Shown here: positions 26,491-35,028 of the stretch, in pieces
Layout: each line of letters begins with the position of its first letter
Numbering within the stretch: position 1 is the first letter of the stretch
From: CAZEFK01 sp964511405
Lineage (GTDB): Bacteria; Pseudomonadota; Alphaproteobacteria; Elsterales; Elsteraceae
Assembly (NCBI GenBank): GCA_964511405.1
Contig: CAZEFK010000003.1
Location: forward strand, 10,771-74,770
Direction of reading: 5' to 3'
DNA length: 64,000 nucleotides
The notes under the pieces: model-generated
What the model was told of the DNA's origin: nothing
Seen by the model: the letters and a program-made list of their open reading frames with translations, nothing else
Database searches by the model: none
Program-made: the position numbers and the translations under genes

Positions 26491-27189
26491 TCAGACGGGG
26501 CCGCGGCCCGCCACCCGCATGGCATCGATCAGGTGCTGGCCGGCATTGCGCACATGCTCGGCCATCAGCCGCATCGCTTCGGCCTCGTCCTGGCGCCGGA
26601 TCGCCTCGATGATCGCCCAATGCTCGCGGCACACCGTGCGGGCGCGCATGCGGGACAGCGGGAACCGGTTCGACAGCGCCCGGATCACGTCGTTGTGCCG
26701 ATAGGCGATGGCAAGGGCCTCTTCATTGGGATGGCCGTCATAGCAGATGCCGTGGAAGCGCCGGTTGAGGTCGCGCACCAGGTTGAGATCGCCGGCCGCT
26801 TCGCCCGCGTCGTATTCGCGCTGCACGGCCTCCAGCTGCGCCAGCTCGCCGGCCGTGTGGCGGCGCACGAACCCCTGTAGCAGCAGCGGCTCCATGACCG
26901 CGCGGATCTCGTGGATGTTGGCGACGAAGCGCTCGTCGACCGCGCGGACGCTGGCGCCGCAATTCGGCACGAACACGACCAGGCCCTCGCCCTGCAGCTG
27001 CTGCAGGGCTTCGCGCACCGGGATGGTGCTGCTGTCGTAGCGCCGCGCCAATTCGGCCACCTTCAGCCGCGAGCCGGACGGCAGCTGGCCGTCGACGATC
27101 TCGGCCCGGATGCGGTCGCGCACCCGGCTGTAGCCGGGGGCGGCACGCGCGGTCTCCAGGACCGTGGTCTCCAACGTCTCCAAGGTCAT
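26491..27189 (-). CDS. GntR-family regulator, FCD type
   Basis: This protein of about 232 residues has an N-terminal winged helix (YSRVRDRIRAEIVDGQLPSGSRLKVAELARRYDSSTIPVREALQQLQGEGLV) and an all-helical FCD ligand domain. The domain has Asp and His metal-ligand positions in DLNRRFHGICYDG and CREHWAIIEAIRRQDEAEAMRLMAEHV. Such regulators sense small carboxylates. ATG 27189 has GTAGGG six bases upstream; ATG 27204 is in frame. It is divergent from the ABC transporter operon starting at 27306 and may control that, the MFS gene, or both. Confidence 0.87.
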   Translation of the reverse strand: MTLETLETTVLETARAAPGYSRVRDRIRAEIVDGQLPSGSRLKVAELARRYDSSTIPVREALQQLQGEGLVVFVPNCGASVRAVDERFVANIHEIRAVMEPLLLQGFVRRHTAGELAQLEAVQREYDAGEAAGDLNLVRDLNRRFHGICYDGHPNEEALAIAYRHNDVIRALSNRFPLSRMRARTVCREHWAIIEAIRRQDEAEAMRLMAEHVRNAGQHLIDAMRVAGRGPV

Positions 27190-27251
27190 CGCCAACCCTA
27201 CCATCGGTCCAAGGAGCTCGAAAGTCGGCCCATCATATTGGATCCTTGACA

Positions 27252-27265
27252 GATCGTATATCATC
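27252..27265. promoter_or_regulatory. Candidate GntR/FCD operator
   Basis: The 14-bp imperfect palindrome GATCGTATATCATC lies midway between the GntR gene and the divergent transporter operon. It resembles the GTATAC-centred operators described for FCD regulators. Just left of it, 27235-27242 carries the core of the cluster's ATATTGGA motif. Confidence 0.4.
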
Positions 27266-27305
27266 TACGGATGATCGTAGCCAACGACATGGGAGGAGAC
27301 GGACC

Positions 27306-29084
27306 ATGACCCACGCGGGTTGGGCCGGCTGGCGGCGCCATGGACGGCGGCTGCTGGCCGCCGGCGCTCTGGCGCTCGCGATCGCGCGCCCGGCGATCGC
27401 GCTCGACGACGTGCCGCGCGCCGATACGCTGATCGCAACAGGCCAACCCTCGGGCGGCTCGCCGACCTTTTCGCAGTACAAGGATTTCAATCCGTTTCAT
27501 CCGGGGCTCGACTTGCGGTCGAGCGTCGTCCATGTGCTGGAGCCGCTGTTTTTCTACAGCGTGCTGGCCGACAAGATGATCCCGTGGCTGGCCGAGGGCT
27601 ATGAGTACAGCGACGGCAATGCCACGCTGACCATCCGCCTGCGCCCCGGCGTCACCTGGAACGACGGCCAGCCCTTCACGGCCGACGACGTCGTCTACAC
27701 GCTGTCGATGCTGCAGCAGAACGGCAAGGGCCCGGGCGACCAGCTCTATGCCGCCGCCATGGCGCGCGACATCAAGGCGGTGACCGCCGTCGACCCGCAC
27801 ACCGTCAAGGTCGAGCTGACCCATCCCGACCCGCGCTGGTTCTTCACCTACCTGACCGTCCGCTTCACCGAGGGCATGTTCATGCTGCCCAAGCATGTCT
27901 ATGCCAAGGTCGACCCGGCCAAGCTGGCCAACTTCACCGGGCTGGAGGACCAGGGCCCGCAAGGGCCGGTCGGCACCGGCGCCTTCCGCATCGCCAGCAT
28001 GACGCCCGAGCGCATCATCCTCGACCGGCGCGACGACTGGTGGGGTGCGAAGACCGGCTTCCACGCCCTGCCCGCCATGAAGCGGGTCATCTTCGTGCCG
28101 TTCACCACCCACGAGGCCGCCGCCCAGCTGCTGGCCAACGACGAGGTCGACACCATCCTCGAGGCCCATGTGCCGGTCATGAAGAGCCTGATCGGCAAAT
28201 ATGGCAGCAAGATCACCACCTTCTCGGGCCACGAGCCGCCCTACGGCAACATCGACTGGTGGCAGACGTCGCTGTTCCTGAACCACGACCAGCCGCAGTT
28301 CCAGGACGTCCGGATCCGCCGGGCCATCAGCCTGTACATCAACCGCAAGCAGGCGATCGACTACGCCTATCAGGGCGCCGCGGAGATCTCGGCCCTGCCC
28401 TATCCCCGCTACCCGAAGCTGGAGCCCTACTTCGCCGACATGGCCGAGACGGCCAAGCAGCTGCGCATGAGCGACTACGACCCCAAGGCCGCCGACGCAC
28501 TGATGAAGGACGCCGGCGCCGCCAAGGGCCCGGACGGCATCTGGCAGTACAAGGGCGAGGCCATGGGCGGCGACCTGTACTATCCGGACTCGCTGAACGC
28601 CCTCGCCCCGGCGATCGCCGAACAGCTGCGCCGCGCCGGCTTCAAGGTCGCGCCCAACTCGCGGCCCGGCTACCGCGACGTCGTCTTCCGCGGCCACGCC
28701 GCCTGGTGGCTATGGGGCCACGGCGCGTCGGTCAACGACCCGTTCCAGACCCTGCAGCTCTACCACAAGCGCGCCTACCGGCCGGTCGGCGAGAACATCC
28801 TGTGGCCGGCGCGCTGGCGGAATGAAGCGTTCAGCGCGCTGGTCGACAAGATCGAAGCGCTTGAACCGGCCTCGCCCGACGTCCGGCCGCTGGTCGACCA
28901 GGCGCTTGTTATCTGGATGCGGGAACAGGTCGCGGTGCCGATCTCGCAGTTCTATCACCGCATCCCGTTCAACACGACCTACTGGAGCGGCTGGCCGAGC
29001 ACCGAAAACCCGTACATCAACCCGACCTTCTGGCACAACACCGGGGCCCTGATGCTGCTGGGCCTGACCAAGACCGCCAAATAG
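27306..29084 (+). CDS. ABC transporter solute-binding protein, peptide/opine family (SBP family 5)
   Basis: This 592-residue periplasmic protein has a signal peptide (RRLLAAGALALAIARPAIALDD, cut near residue 33). It then has SBP-5 features: WLAEGYEYSDGNATLTIRLRPGVTWNDGQPFTADDV near 100, VGTGAF near 220, and VRIRRAISLYINRKQAI near 340. These proteins deliver peptides, opines, nickel or sugars to Dpp/Opp permeases. GGGAGGAG lies eight bases before ATG 27306. It heads a five-gene transporter operon, and the two enolase-superfamily enzymes downstream suggest a sugar-acid or oligosaccharide ligand rather than peptides. Confidence 0.88.
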   Translation: MTHAGWAGWRRHGRRLLAAGALALAIARPAIALDDVPRADTLIATGQPSGGSPTFSQYKDFNPFHPGLDLRSSVVHVLEPLFFYSVLADKMIPWLAEGYEYSDGNATLTIRLRPGVTWNDGQPFTADDVVYTLSMLQQNGKGPGDQLYAAAMARDIKAVTAVDPHTVKVELTHPDPRWFFTYLTVRFTEGMFMLPKHVYAKVDPAKLANFTGLEDQGPQGPVGTGAFRIASMTPERIILDRRDDWWGAKTGFHALPAMKRVIFVPFTTHEAAAQLLANDEVDTILEAHVPVMKSLIGKYGSKITTFSGHEPPYGNIDWWQTSLFLNHDQPQFQDVRIRRAISLYINRKQAIDYAYQGAAEISALPYPRYPKLEPYFADMAETAKQLRMSDYDPKAADALMKDAGAAKGPDGIWQYKGEAMGGDLYYPDSLNALAPAIAEQLRRAGFKVAPNSRPGYRDVVFRGHAAWWLWGHGASVNDPFQTLQLYHKRAYRPVGENILWPARWRNEAFSALVDKIEALEPASPDVRPLVDQALVIWMREQVAVPISQFYHRIPFNTTYWSGWPSTENPYINPTFWHNTGALMLLGLTKTAK

Positions 29085-29096
29085 CGGATCGGCGCC

Positions 29097-30107
29097 ATGA
29101 GCATCGCGGGCATCGTGCTGCGCCGGCTGCTGATGTTCGGGCTGGTGGTGTGGATCGCCGCCACGGCGAACTTCTTCATCCCCCGGCTGGCGCCGCGCAA
29201 CCCCATCGAAGACAAGCTGCTGTCGATGATGGAGACGGGCGGCGCCACCATCGACATCCACGCGCTGGTCGACGCCTACAACGCCAAGTTCGGCCTGGAC
29301 CGGCCGCTGCTGGACCAGTACTTGGCCTATGTCGGCGACATGCTGCGCTTCGACCTGGGCTATTCGATCGCCTACTACCCCAGCCGCACCGCCGAGATCA
29401 TCTTCGGCGCCCTGCCCTGGACCATCGGACTGCTGACCACCACCACCCTGCTGGGCTTCCTGGCCGGCACCCTGCTGGGCGCGCTGACCGTGTGGCGGCG
29501 CCGGGCGCTGTGGCTGCAGCTGATGGTGCCGCTGTCGATGGTGCTGTCGGCGATCCCGTTCTACCTGATCGGGCTGGTGCTGATCTATGTCTTCGCCCAG
29601 GAGCTGGGCTGGTTCCCGCTCAGCGGCGGCATGGCCATCCGCGCCCTGCCCGGCGTCAATCTCGCGACCGCGCTGGATATCCTCGACCACTCGATCCTGC
29701 CGGCCGCATCGATCCTGCTGGCCACGGTCGGCAGCTGGGCGCTGTCGATGCGCGGCATGATGGTCACCGTGCAGGGCGAGGACTACATGACCTTCGCCGA
29801 AGCGCTGGGCCTGTCGGAACGCCGGCGCTTCCTGCAGTACGGCCTGCGCAACGCGATCCTGCCCCAGGTGACGCAGTTGGCGCTGTCGCTGGCCCATATC
29901 GTCTCGGGCTCGATCCTGGTCGAGCTGGTGTTCGGTTATCCCGGCGTCGGCCAGCAGCTGTTCCGCGCCATCGAGCATCTGGACTACTTCGTCATCTACG
30001 GGATCGTGTTCGTGCTGATCTGCGCGATCGGCATGGCCATGCTGGTGGTGGACCTGGTCTATCCGCTCCTCGACCCGCGGATCCGCCGGGCGGGAGCGGC
30101 GGCATGA
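29097..30107 (+). CDS. Peptide-type ABC transporter permease, DppB-like
   Basis: This 336-residue inner-membrane subunit has six predicted helices. The N-terminal helix is IVLRRLLMFGLVVWIAATANFFI, followed by FGLDRPLLDQYLAYVGDMLRFDLGYS, and the EAA loop appears as EALGLSERRRFLQYGLRNAILPQ, where it contacts the ATPase. It starts 12 bp after the binding-protein gene and overlaps the next permease gene by ATGA. Confidence 0.9.
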   Translation: MSIAGIVLRRLLMFGLVVWIAATANFFIPRLAPRNPIEDKLLSMMETGGATIDIHALVDAYNAKFGLDRPLLDQYLAYVGDMLRFDLGYSIAYYPSRTAEIIFGALPWTIGLLTTTTLLGFLAGTLLGALTVWRRRALWLQLMVPLSMVLSAIPFYLIGLVLIYVFAQELGWFPLSGGMAIRALPGVNLATALDILDHSILPAASILLATVGSWALSMRGMMVTVQGEDYMTFAEALGLSERRRFLQYGLRNAILPQVTQLALSLAHIVSGSILVELVFGYPGVGQQLFRAIEHLDYFVIYGIVFVLICAIGMAMLVVDLVYPLLDPRIRRAGAAA

Positions 30108-31009
30108 GCCTGGCCGAGCGCCGCCCGATCGTGGCCGGCCCGGCGGCCGCGCACCGGCTGCCGGCGGTCGGCGCCTATCTGCGCCGCAATCCCCGGCTGG
30201 CGCTGGGGGCCTTGCTGCTGGTGCTGCTGCTCGGCTTCTCGCTGGGGGGCCGCGCCGTCACCGACTGGGAGCAGGCCTTCCCCTTGTCCGGTCCGGCCTC
30301 GATGCCGCCGTCGGCCGATTGGCCGTTCGGCACCGACGGTGACGGCCGCGACCTGTTCGCCGTGCTGGTCTACGGCACCCTGCTCACCTTCAAGATCGGG
30401 GTGATCGCCGGGCTGCTGGGGGTGGCGCTGGGCACCGGCCTGGCCTTCGTGGCCGCCTATCGCGGCGGCTGGCTGGACGCCGTGGTGCGCACGGCGGTCG
30501 ACGTGCTGATCACCATCCCGTCGCTGCTCGTCCTGGTGGTGGTCGCGTCGGCGATCAAGGACAGCATGAGCACCACGGTCATGGCGATCACGATCGCGCT
30601 GCTGGCCTGGCGCGAGCCCACCCGCCAGATCCGCGCCCAAGTGCTGGTGATGCGCGAGGCGCTCTACGTGAAGGTGGCGCGGCTCAACGGCGCCTCGGCC
30701 GCCCGCGTGATCGTCGTCGAGATGATGCCTAATCTGCTGCCGTTCCTGGGTGCCAGCCTGGTGATGGCGGTCGCCCAGGCGGTGCTGGCCTCGATCGGAC
30801 TGGAGGCGCTGGGCCTGGGCGCGCCGTCCGAGCCGACCTTGGGCATGACCATCTACTGGCTGATGAACGAGTCGGCGTTCATGCTGGGGCTGTGGTGGTG
30901 GATCCTCGAGCCCATCACCGTGCTGATCCTGCTGTTCGTCGGCCTGTTCCTGGTGACGTCGGGCCTGGACGAGCTGGCCAATCCGCGGCTCCGGCGGCAC
31001 GGGCCATGA
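30104..31009 (+). CDS. Peptide-type ABC transporter permease, DppC-like
   Basis: This 301-residue second permease subunit has an N-terminal helix (LALGALLLVLLLGFSLGGRAV), the DppC hallmark FGTDGDGRDLFAVLVYG near residue 75, and the EAA loop ARLNGASAARVIVVEMMPNLLP near 190. Around 240 most DppC proteins have a P-x-W motif; here it reads PSEPTLGMTIYW. It sits between the partner permease and the first ATPase with four-base overlaps at both ends. Confidence 0.9.
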   Translation: MSLAERRPIVAGPAAAHRLPAVGAYLRRNPRLALGALLLVLLLGFSLGGRAVTDWEQAFPLSGPASMPPSADWPFGTDGDGRDLFAVLVYGTLLTFKIGVIAGLLGVALGTGLAFVAAYRGGWLDAVVRTAVDVLITIPSLLVLVVVASAIKDSMSTTVMAITIALLAWREPTRQIRAQVLVMREALYVKVARLNGASAARVIVVEMMPNLLPFLGASLVMAVAQAVLASIGLEALGLGAPSEPTLGMTIYWLMNESAFMLGLWWWILEPITVLILLFVGLFLVTSGLDELANPRLRRHGP

Positions 31010-31965
31010 GCGCCGGTCTCGCAGTCCGCGACCTGACGGTCGTCTACCACACCGACGACGGACCGGTGCGGGCGGTCGACGCCGCCAGCTTCGACGTGGC
31101 GGCTGGCGCGCGCCTGGGCATCGTCGGCGAATCAGGCTCGGGCAAGACCACCACGGCGCTGGCCCTGATCCAGATGCTGCGGGAACCCGGCCGCTGCGAG
31201 GCCGGCAGCGCCACGATCGACGGCGTCGACCTGCTGGCCCTGCCGCCGAAGGCGATGCAGCGGCACCGCCTGCGCACCGTCAGCTACATCCCGCAAGGGG
31301 CCATGAACTCGCTCAACCCGGTGCTGCGCGTCGGGCGCCAGATGCGCAACGCCTTGGTCGATCACGGCATCGCGCTCGATCGGACCACGCTCGCCCGGAC
31401 TCTCGAAGCGGCCGTCGCCGCCGTCGATCTCGAGCCCGCGGTGCTGCGCCGCTTCCCGCACGAGCTGTCGGGGGGCATGAAGCAGCGGGTCTGCATCGCC
31501 ATGGGCCTGCTGCTGCAGCCGCGGGTGATCATCGCCGACGAGCCGACCAGCGCCCTCGACGTGGTGACCCAGCGCCAGGTCATGGACAGCCTGGGCCGGC
31601 GCCAGCAGCAGATCGGCGCCGCCCTGATCCTGATCGGCCACGACATGGGACTGATGGCGCAGTTCGTCGACCGGCTGGCGGTCATGTATGCCGGCCGGAT
31701 CGTCGAGATCGGCGCCATCGGCGACGTGCTGCGGCGGCCGCGCCACCCCTATACGCGGGCGCTGATCGACAGCGTGCCGCAGCTGCGCCGGCGCGGCGAG
31801 CTAGCTGGGATTCCGGGCGTGACGCCGTCCTTGCGCCGCTTGCCGCCGGGCTGCGCCTTCTATCCGCGCTGCGGCAGCGGCATCGAGCGCTGCCGCGCCG
31901 AACGCCCCCGGCTCGACCGCGACCTCGCGGCCCACCGCGCGGCCTGTCACGTGGCGACGCCATGA
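31006..31965 (+). CDS. Peptide-type ABC transporter ATPase, DppD-like
   Basis: This 319-residue ATPase has Walker A GESGSGKTTTA near residue 44, Q-loop YIPQGAMNSLNP, signature LSGGMKQRV near 160, Walker B VIIADEPTSALD and H-loop GHD. The C-terminal oligopeptide-transporter domain is present with cysteines in PPGCAFYPRCGSGIERC. It pairs with the next gene to form the heterodimeric motor of this transporter. Confidence 0.9.
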   Translation: MSAGLAVRDLTVVYHTDDGPVRAVDAASFDVAAGARLGIVGESGSGKTTTALALIQMLREPGRCEAGSATIDGVDLLALPPKAMQRHRLRTVSYIPQGAMNSLNPVLRVGRQMRNALVDHGIALDRTTLARTLEAAVAAVDLEPAVLRRFPHELSGGMKQRVCIAMGLLLQPRVIIADEPTSALDVVTQRQVMDSLGRRQQQIGAALILIGHDMGLMAQFVDRLAVMYAGRIVEIGAIGDVLRRPRHPYTRALIDSVPQLRRRGELAGIPGVTPSLRRLPPGCAFYPRCGSGIERCRAERPRLDRDLAAHRAACHVATP

Positions 31966-32960
31966 CCGAACCGCTGATCGAACTGGTCGACGCCGGCCGG
32001 ACCTACGGATCGCTGGCCGCCCTCCATCCGCTCAGCCTGCGCATCGACCAGGGCCGGGCCCCGATCGTCGCCGTGGTCGGCGAAAGCGGCAGCGGCAAGA
32101 CCACGCTCGCCCTGATGCTGCTGGGCTTCCTGGCGCCCAGCCGGGGCGAGATCCGCTATCGCGGCCGGCCGCTGGACCGGCTGCGCGGCGCCGAGCGCCG
32201 CGCCTACCGCCGCGAAGTACAGGCGGTGTTCCAGGACCCGTTCGCCGTCTACAATCCGTTCTACCGGGTCGACCATGCCCTGACCGAGCCCCTGCGCCGG
32301 TTCGGCCTGACCCGCAGCAGGCGCGAGGCCTACGCCCGCATCGAGGCCGCCTGCGAACGCGTCGGCCTCAATCCCGCCGACACCCTGGGCCGCTTTCCGC
32401 ACCAGCTGTCGGGCGGCCAGCGCCAACGGCTGATGCTGGCGCGCGCCTTCCTGCTGCAGTCGAAGCTGCTGGTCGCCGACGAACCGGTCTCGATGATCGA
32501 CGCCTCCCTGCGCGCGCTGGTGCTGACCAGCCTGCGCAGCCTGAACGCGGACCTCGGCATGCCGGTCGTCTACATCACCCACGATCTGACGACGGCCTAT
32601 CACATCGCCGACGCCATCCTGGTGCTCTATCGCGGCCAGATCGTCGAGGCCGGCCCCGCCGGTTCGGTGATCGAGGCGCCGCAGCACCCCTATACCCGGC
32701 TGCTGGTCGAGTCGATCCCCTGGCCCGACCTGGACGTGCCCTGGGGCCGGAGCGCGCCGCCGACCGCCGCCGACCGCGCCGGAACCGGCGGCGGCTGCGC
32801 CTTCGCCGCGCGCTGCCCGTCGGCCCGCCCCGACTGCCTCCGGACCCCGCCCCCGCTGCTGGCGCCCGCCCCGCAGCAGGTCTCGCGCTGCGTCCTGCAC
32901 GACTCGGCGCCCGCGTTCGACCCGGCGGAGCTGAGCCACCTGCTCCAGCTTGCCGCCTGA
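31962..32960 (+). CDS. Peptide-type ABC transporter ATPase, DppF-like
   Basis: This 332-residue second ATPase has Walker A GESGSGKTTLALMLL near residue 41, signature LSGGQRQRLMLARAF near 150, Walker B LLVADEPVSMIDASLRA and H-loop ITHDL. In this protein the D-loop region reads SMIDAS where most DppF have SALDVS. The tail ends with CAFAARCPSARPDC. It is the last transporter gene of the operon; a dehydratase gene follows after 16 bp. Confidence 0.9.
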   Translation: MTEPLIELVDAGRTYGSLAALHPLSLRIDQGRAPIVAVVGESGSGKTTLALMLLGFLAPSRGEIRYRGRPLDRLRGAERRAYRREVQAVFQDPFAVYNPFYRVDHALTEPLRRFGLTRSRREAYARIEAACERVGLNPADTLGRFPHQLSGGQRQRLMLARAFLLQSKLLVADEPVSMIDASLRALVLTSLRSLNADLGMPVVYITHDLTTAYHIADAILVLYRGQIVEAGPAGSVIEAPQHPYTRLLVESIPWPDLDVPWGRSAPPTAADRAGTGGGCAFAARCPSARPDCLRTPPPLLAPAPQQVSRCVLHDSAPAFDPAELSHLLQLAA

Positions 32961-32976
32961 AAGGGAAAGCGTCCCC

Positions 32977-34155
32977 ATGAAGATCACGCGCCTGCGCACC
33001 TTGGTCGTCGCCGCCCCGCCCTACCGCAACTGGGTGTTCGTCAAGGTCGAGACCGACCAGCCCGGCCTCTATGGCTGGGGCGAAGGCACGCTGGAATGGA
33101 AGACGCGCGCTGTGGTCGGCTGCGTCGAGGACTTCGAGCCTGTCATGGTCGGCCAGGACCCGCGCGACGTCACGCGCGCGGTCGAGCTGCTGACCAGGAC
33201 GTCGTTCTGGCCGCTGGGAGTGATCGGCCTGACCGCGCTCAGCGCCATCGAGCAGGCGCTGTGGGACATCAAGGGCAAGGACCTGGGGCAGCCGGTCTGG
33301 CAGCTGCTGGGCGGCAAGGTGCGCGATCGGGTGCGGGTCTACACCCATGTCGGCAACGGCCGGGTCAAGATCCAGCGCAACAGCCGCGATCCCGTCAGCT
33401 ACGCCGCTTCGATCACCGAGCTGCGCGAGGCCGGCTACACCGCCGTGAAGACCAATCCGGTGCCCTACACCCACTACGACGCCGACATGAAAGAAGTGCT
33501 GCATACCGGCAAGCTGCTGGAGGCGATGCGCGACGCCGCCGGCGACGGCATGGACATCCTGCTGGACTTCCACGGCCGGCCGTCGTCGCTGCGTGCGGCG
33601 CTGGCCTATATCGACGCCTGCGCGCCGGCCCGGCCGATGTTCGTGGAGGAGCCGATCCAGCCCGGCGACCCCGTCGCCATGCGCAAGATCGCCGAGCGCG
33701 CCGGCTGCCCGATCGCGACCGGCGAGCGGCTGCTGACCCATCGCGAGTTCGAGGAGCTGTGCGCGATGCATGCGGTGACCTACGTGCAGCCGGACCTGTG
33801 CCATTGCGGCGGCCTGACCGTCGGCAAGCAGATCGCGGCGACCGCGGCCACCTACGGCATCGGCGTCTGCCCGCATAACCCGATGGGGCCGATCGCCGGC
33901 GTCGTCGGCCTGCATTTCGGCGCGGCGGTGCCGAACTTCTCGATCCTGGAGGAAACCACCGGCTCGGTGCCCTGGTATGCCGAGGTCGTGCAGTCGCCGA
34001 TCGAGCGCATCGATGGCTACTGGCAGTTGCCGACAGCGCCGGGGCTGGGCGTGGAGATCGACGAGGCGGTCGCGGCCAAGCACCCCTTCGAGCAGGAAAC
34101 GATCCCCGCGATGCTGGCGGTGATCGGCCGCGACGGCACGGTTGCCAACTGGTAG
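32977..34155 (+). CDS. Mandelate racemase/enolase superfamily dehydratase, galactonate-dehydratase-like
   Basis: This 392-residue sugar-acid dehydratase has an N-terminal capping domain (TRLRTLVVAAPPYRNWVFVKVETD, FWPLGVIGLTALSAIEQALWDIKGK). The barrel's metal ligands are in LLDFHGRPS, FVEEPIQ and ATGERL, and the catalytic histidine is in GVCPHNPMGPIAG. That set follows the D-galactonate dehydratase subgroup. It is transcribed with the upstream ABC transporter (AAAGGGAAA ribosome site), so the imported compound may be an aldonate or uronate derivative. Superfamily placement is firm, substrate is not. Confidence 0.85.
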   Translation: MKITRLRTLVVAAPPYRNWVFVKVETDQPGLYGWGEGTLEWKTRAVVGCVEDFEPVMVGQDPRDVTRAVELLTRTSFWPLGVIGLTALSAIEQALWDIKGKDLGQPVWQLLGGKVRDRVRVYTHVGNGRVKIQRNSRDPVSYAASITELREAGYTAVKTNPVPYTHYDADMKEVLHTGKLLEAMRDAAGDGMDILLDFHGRPSSLRAALAYIDACAPARPMFVEEPIQPGDPVAMRKIAERAGCPIATGERLLTHREFEELCAMHAVTYVQPDLCHCGGLTVGKQIAATAATYGIGVCPHNPMGPIAGVVGLHFGAAVPNFSILEETTGSVPWYAEVVQSPIERIDGYWQLPTAPGLGVEIDEAVAAKHPFEQETIPAMLAVIGRDGTVANW

Positions 34156-34161
34156 GCCGGC

Positions 34162-34977
34162 ATGGCTCCGACCATCCTGATCACCGGGGCGACCGGCAAT
34201 ATCGGGCGCAAGCTGCGGGCGCATCTGGGCGAGCGCTATCCCCTGCGCCTGCTGTGCCTCAATCCGGACGGCGATCCGGCGGTGCGGACCGCCGACCTCA
34301 GCCTGTATGACGCGGCCTGGGCCGGCGAGTTTGCCGGCGTCGACACGGTGCTGCATGCCGCCGCCGATCCCAGCCCGCGCGCCAGCTGGGCGCGGGTGCA
34401 GCGCCTGAACCTGGACCTGCTGATGAATGTGATGGCGGCGGCCCAGGCCCACGGCGTGCGCCGCGTCGTGTTCGCCAGCTCGAATTTCGTGGTCGCCGGC
34501 CACCGGTTCGGCCAAGCGCCGCTGACCGCCGACATGGAGCCGGCGCCGATCAACGCCTATGGCGCCTCGAAGCTGTTCGGCGAGCGCCTGGGCAAGATGT
34601 TCGCCGAGCGCTTCGGCGTCAGCTTCATCGCCTTCCGGATCGGGGTCTGCCAGCGGCATCACGACAACCGCCACGGTCCGTGGATTCCGTTCGGCCATTG
34701 GGGCCAGGCGATGTGGGTCAGCGACCGCGACCTGTGCCGCGCCTTCGAATGCGCCGTGGTCGACCGGTCGGTGCGGTTCGGCGTCTACAACCTGGTCTCG
34801 AACAATCCCGGGATGCGATGGGAGATCGACAGCCTGCGCCGGGACCTGGGCTTCACGCCGGAGGACGGGCAGCCGATGCGGGTGCCGCCGACCCAGCGCC
34901 TCAAGGCCGGCCTGGCGTGGCTGCGCGATGTCGGGCTGCCGGCCTTCGGCCGATCCATCGCGGCGGCAAGATGGTAG
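34162..34977 (+). CDS. NAD-dependent epimerase/dehydratase family protein, uronate-dehydrogenase-like
   Basis: This 271-residue extended SDR has the dinucleotide site ITGATGNIGRKL (residues 6 to 17), VVFASSNFVV with the catalytic Ser, and YGASK near 133-137 with the Tyr and Lys. Its short length and the YGASKLFGERLGKMFAERFGVSF segment recall uronate dehydrogenases, which oxidise uronic acids to aldarolactones. That fits between two sugar-acid dehydratases. It starts six bases after the first dehydratase gene. A sugar epimerase is the main alternative. Confidence 0.75.
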   Translation: MAPTILITGATGNIGRKLRAHLGERYPLRLLCLNPDGDPAVRTADLSLYDAAWAGEFAGVDTVLHAAADPSPRASWARVQRLNLDLLMNVMAAAQAHGVRRVVFASSNFVVAGHRFGQAPLTADMEPAPINAYGASKLFGERLGKMFAERFGVSFIAFRIGVCQRHHDNRHGPWIPFGHWGQAMWVSDRDLCRAFECAVVDRSVRFGVYNLVSNNPGMRWEIDSLRRDLGFTPEDGQPMRVPPTQRLKAGLAWLRDVGLPAFGRSIAAARW

Positions 34978-35028
34978 CGAGAATAACCACGTGAAGCCTT
35001 CACGGATATCTGCAAGGGAGGACAGTCA

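Noticed and set aside
34983..34998. Possible fourth copy of the LysR regulon motif before the sugar-binding-protein gene
   Set aside because: Only ATAACC and GAA match, with a shifted spacing; the GAATA half is absent.
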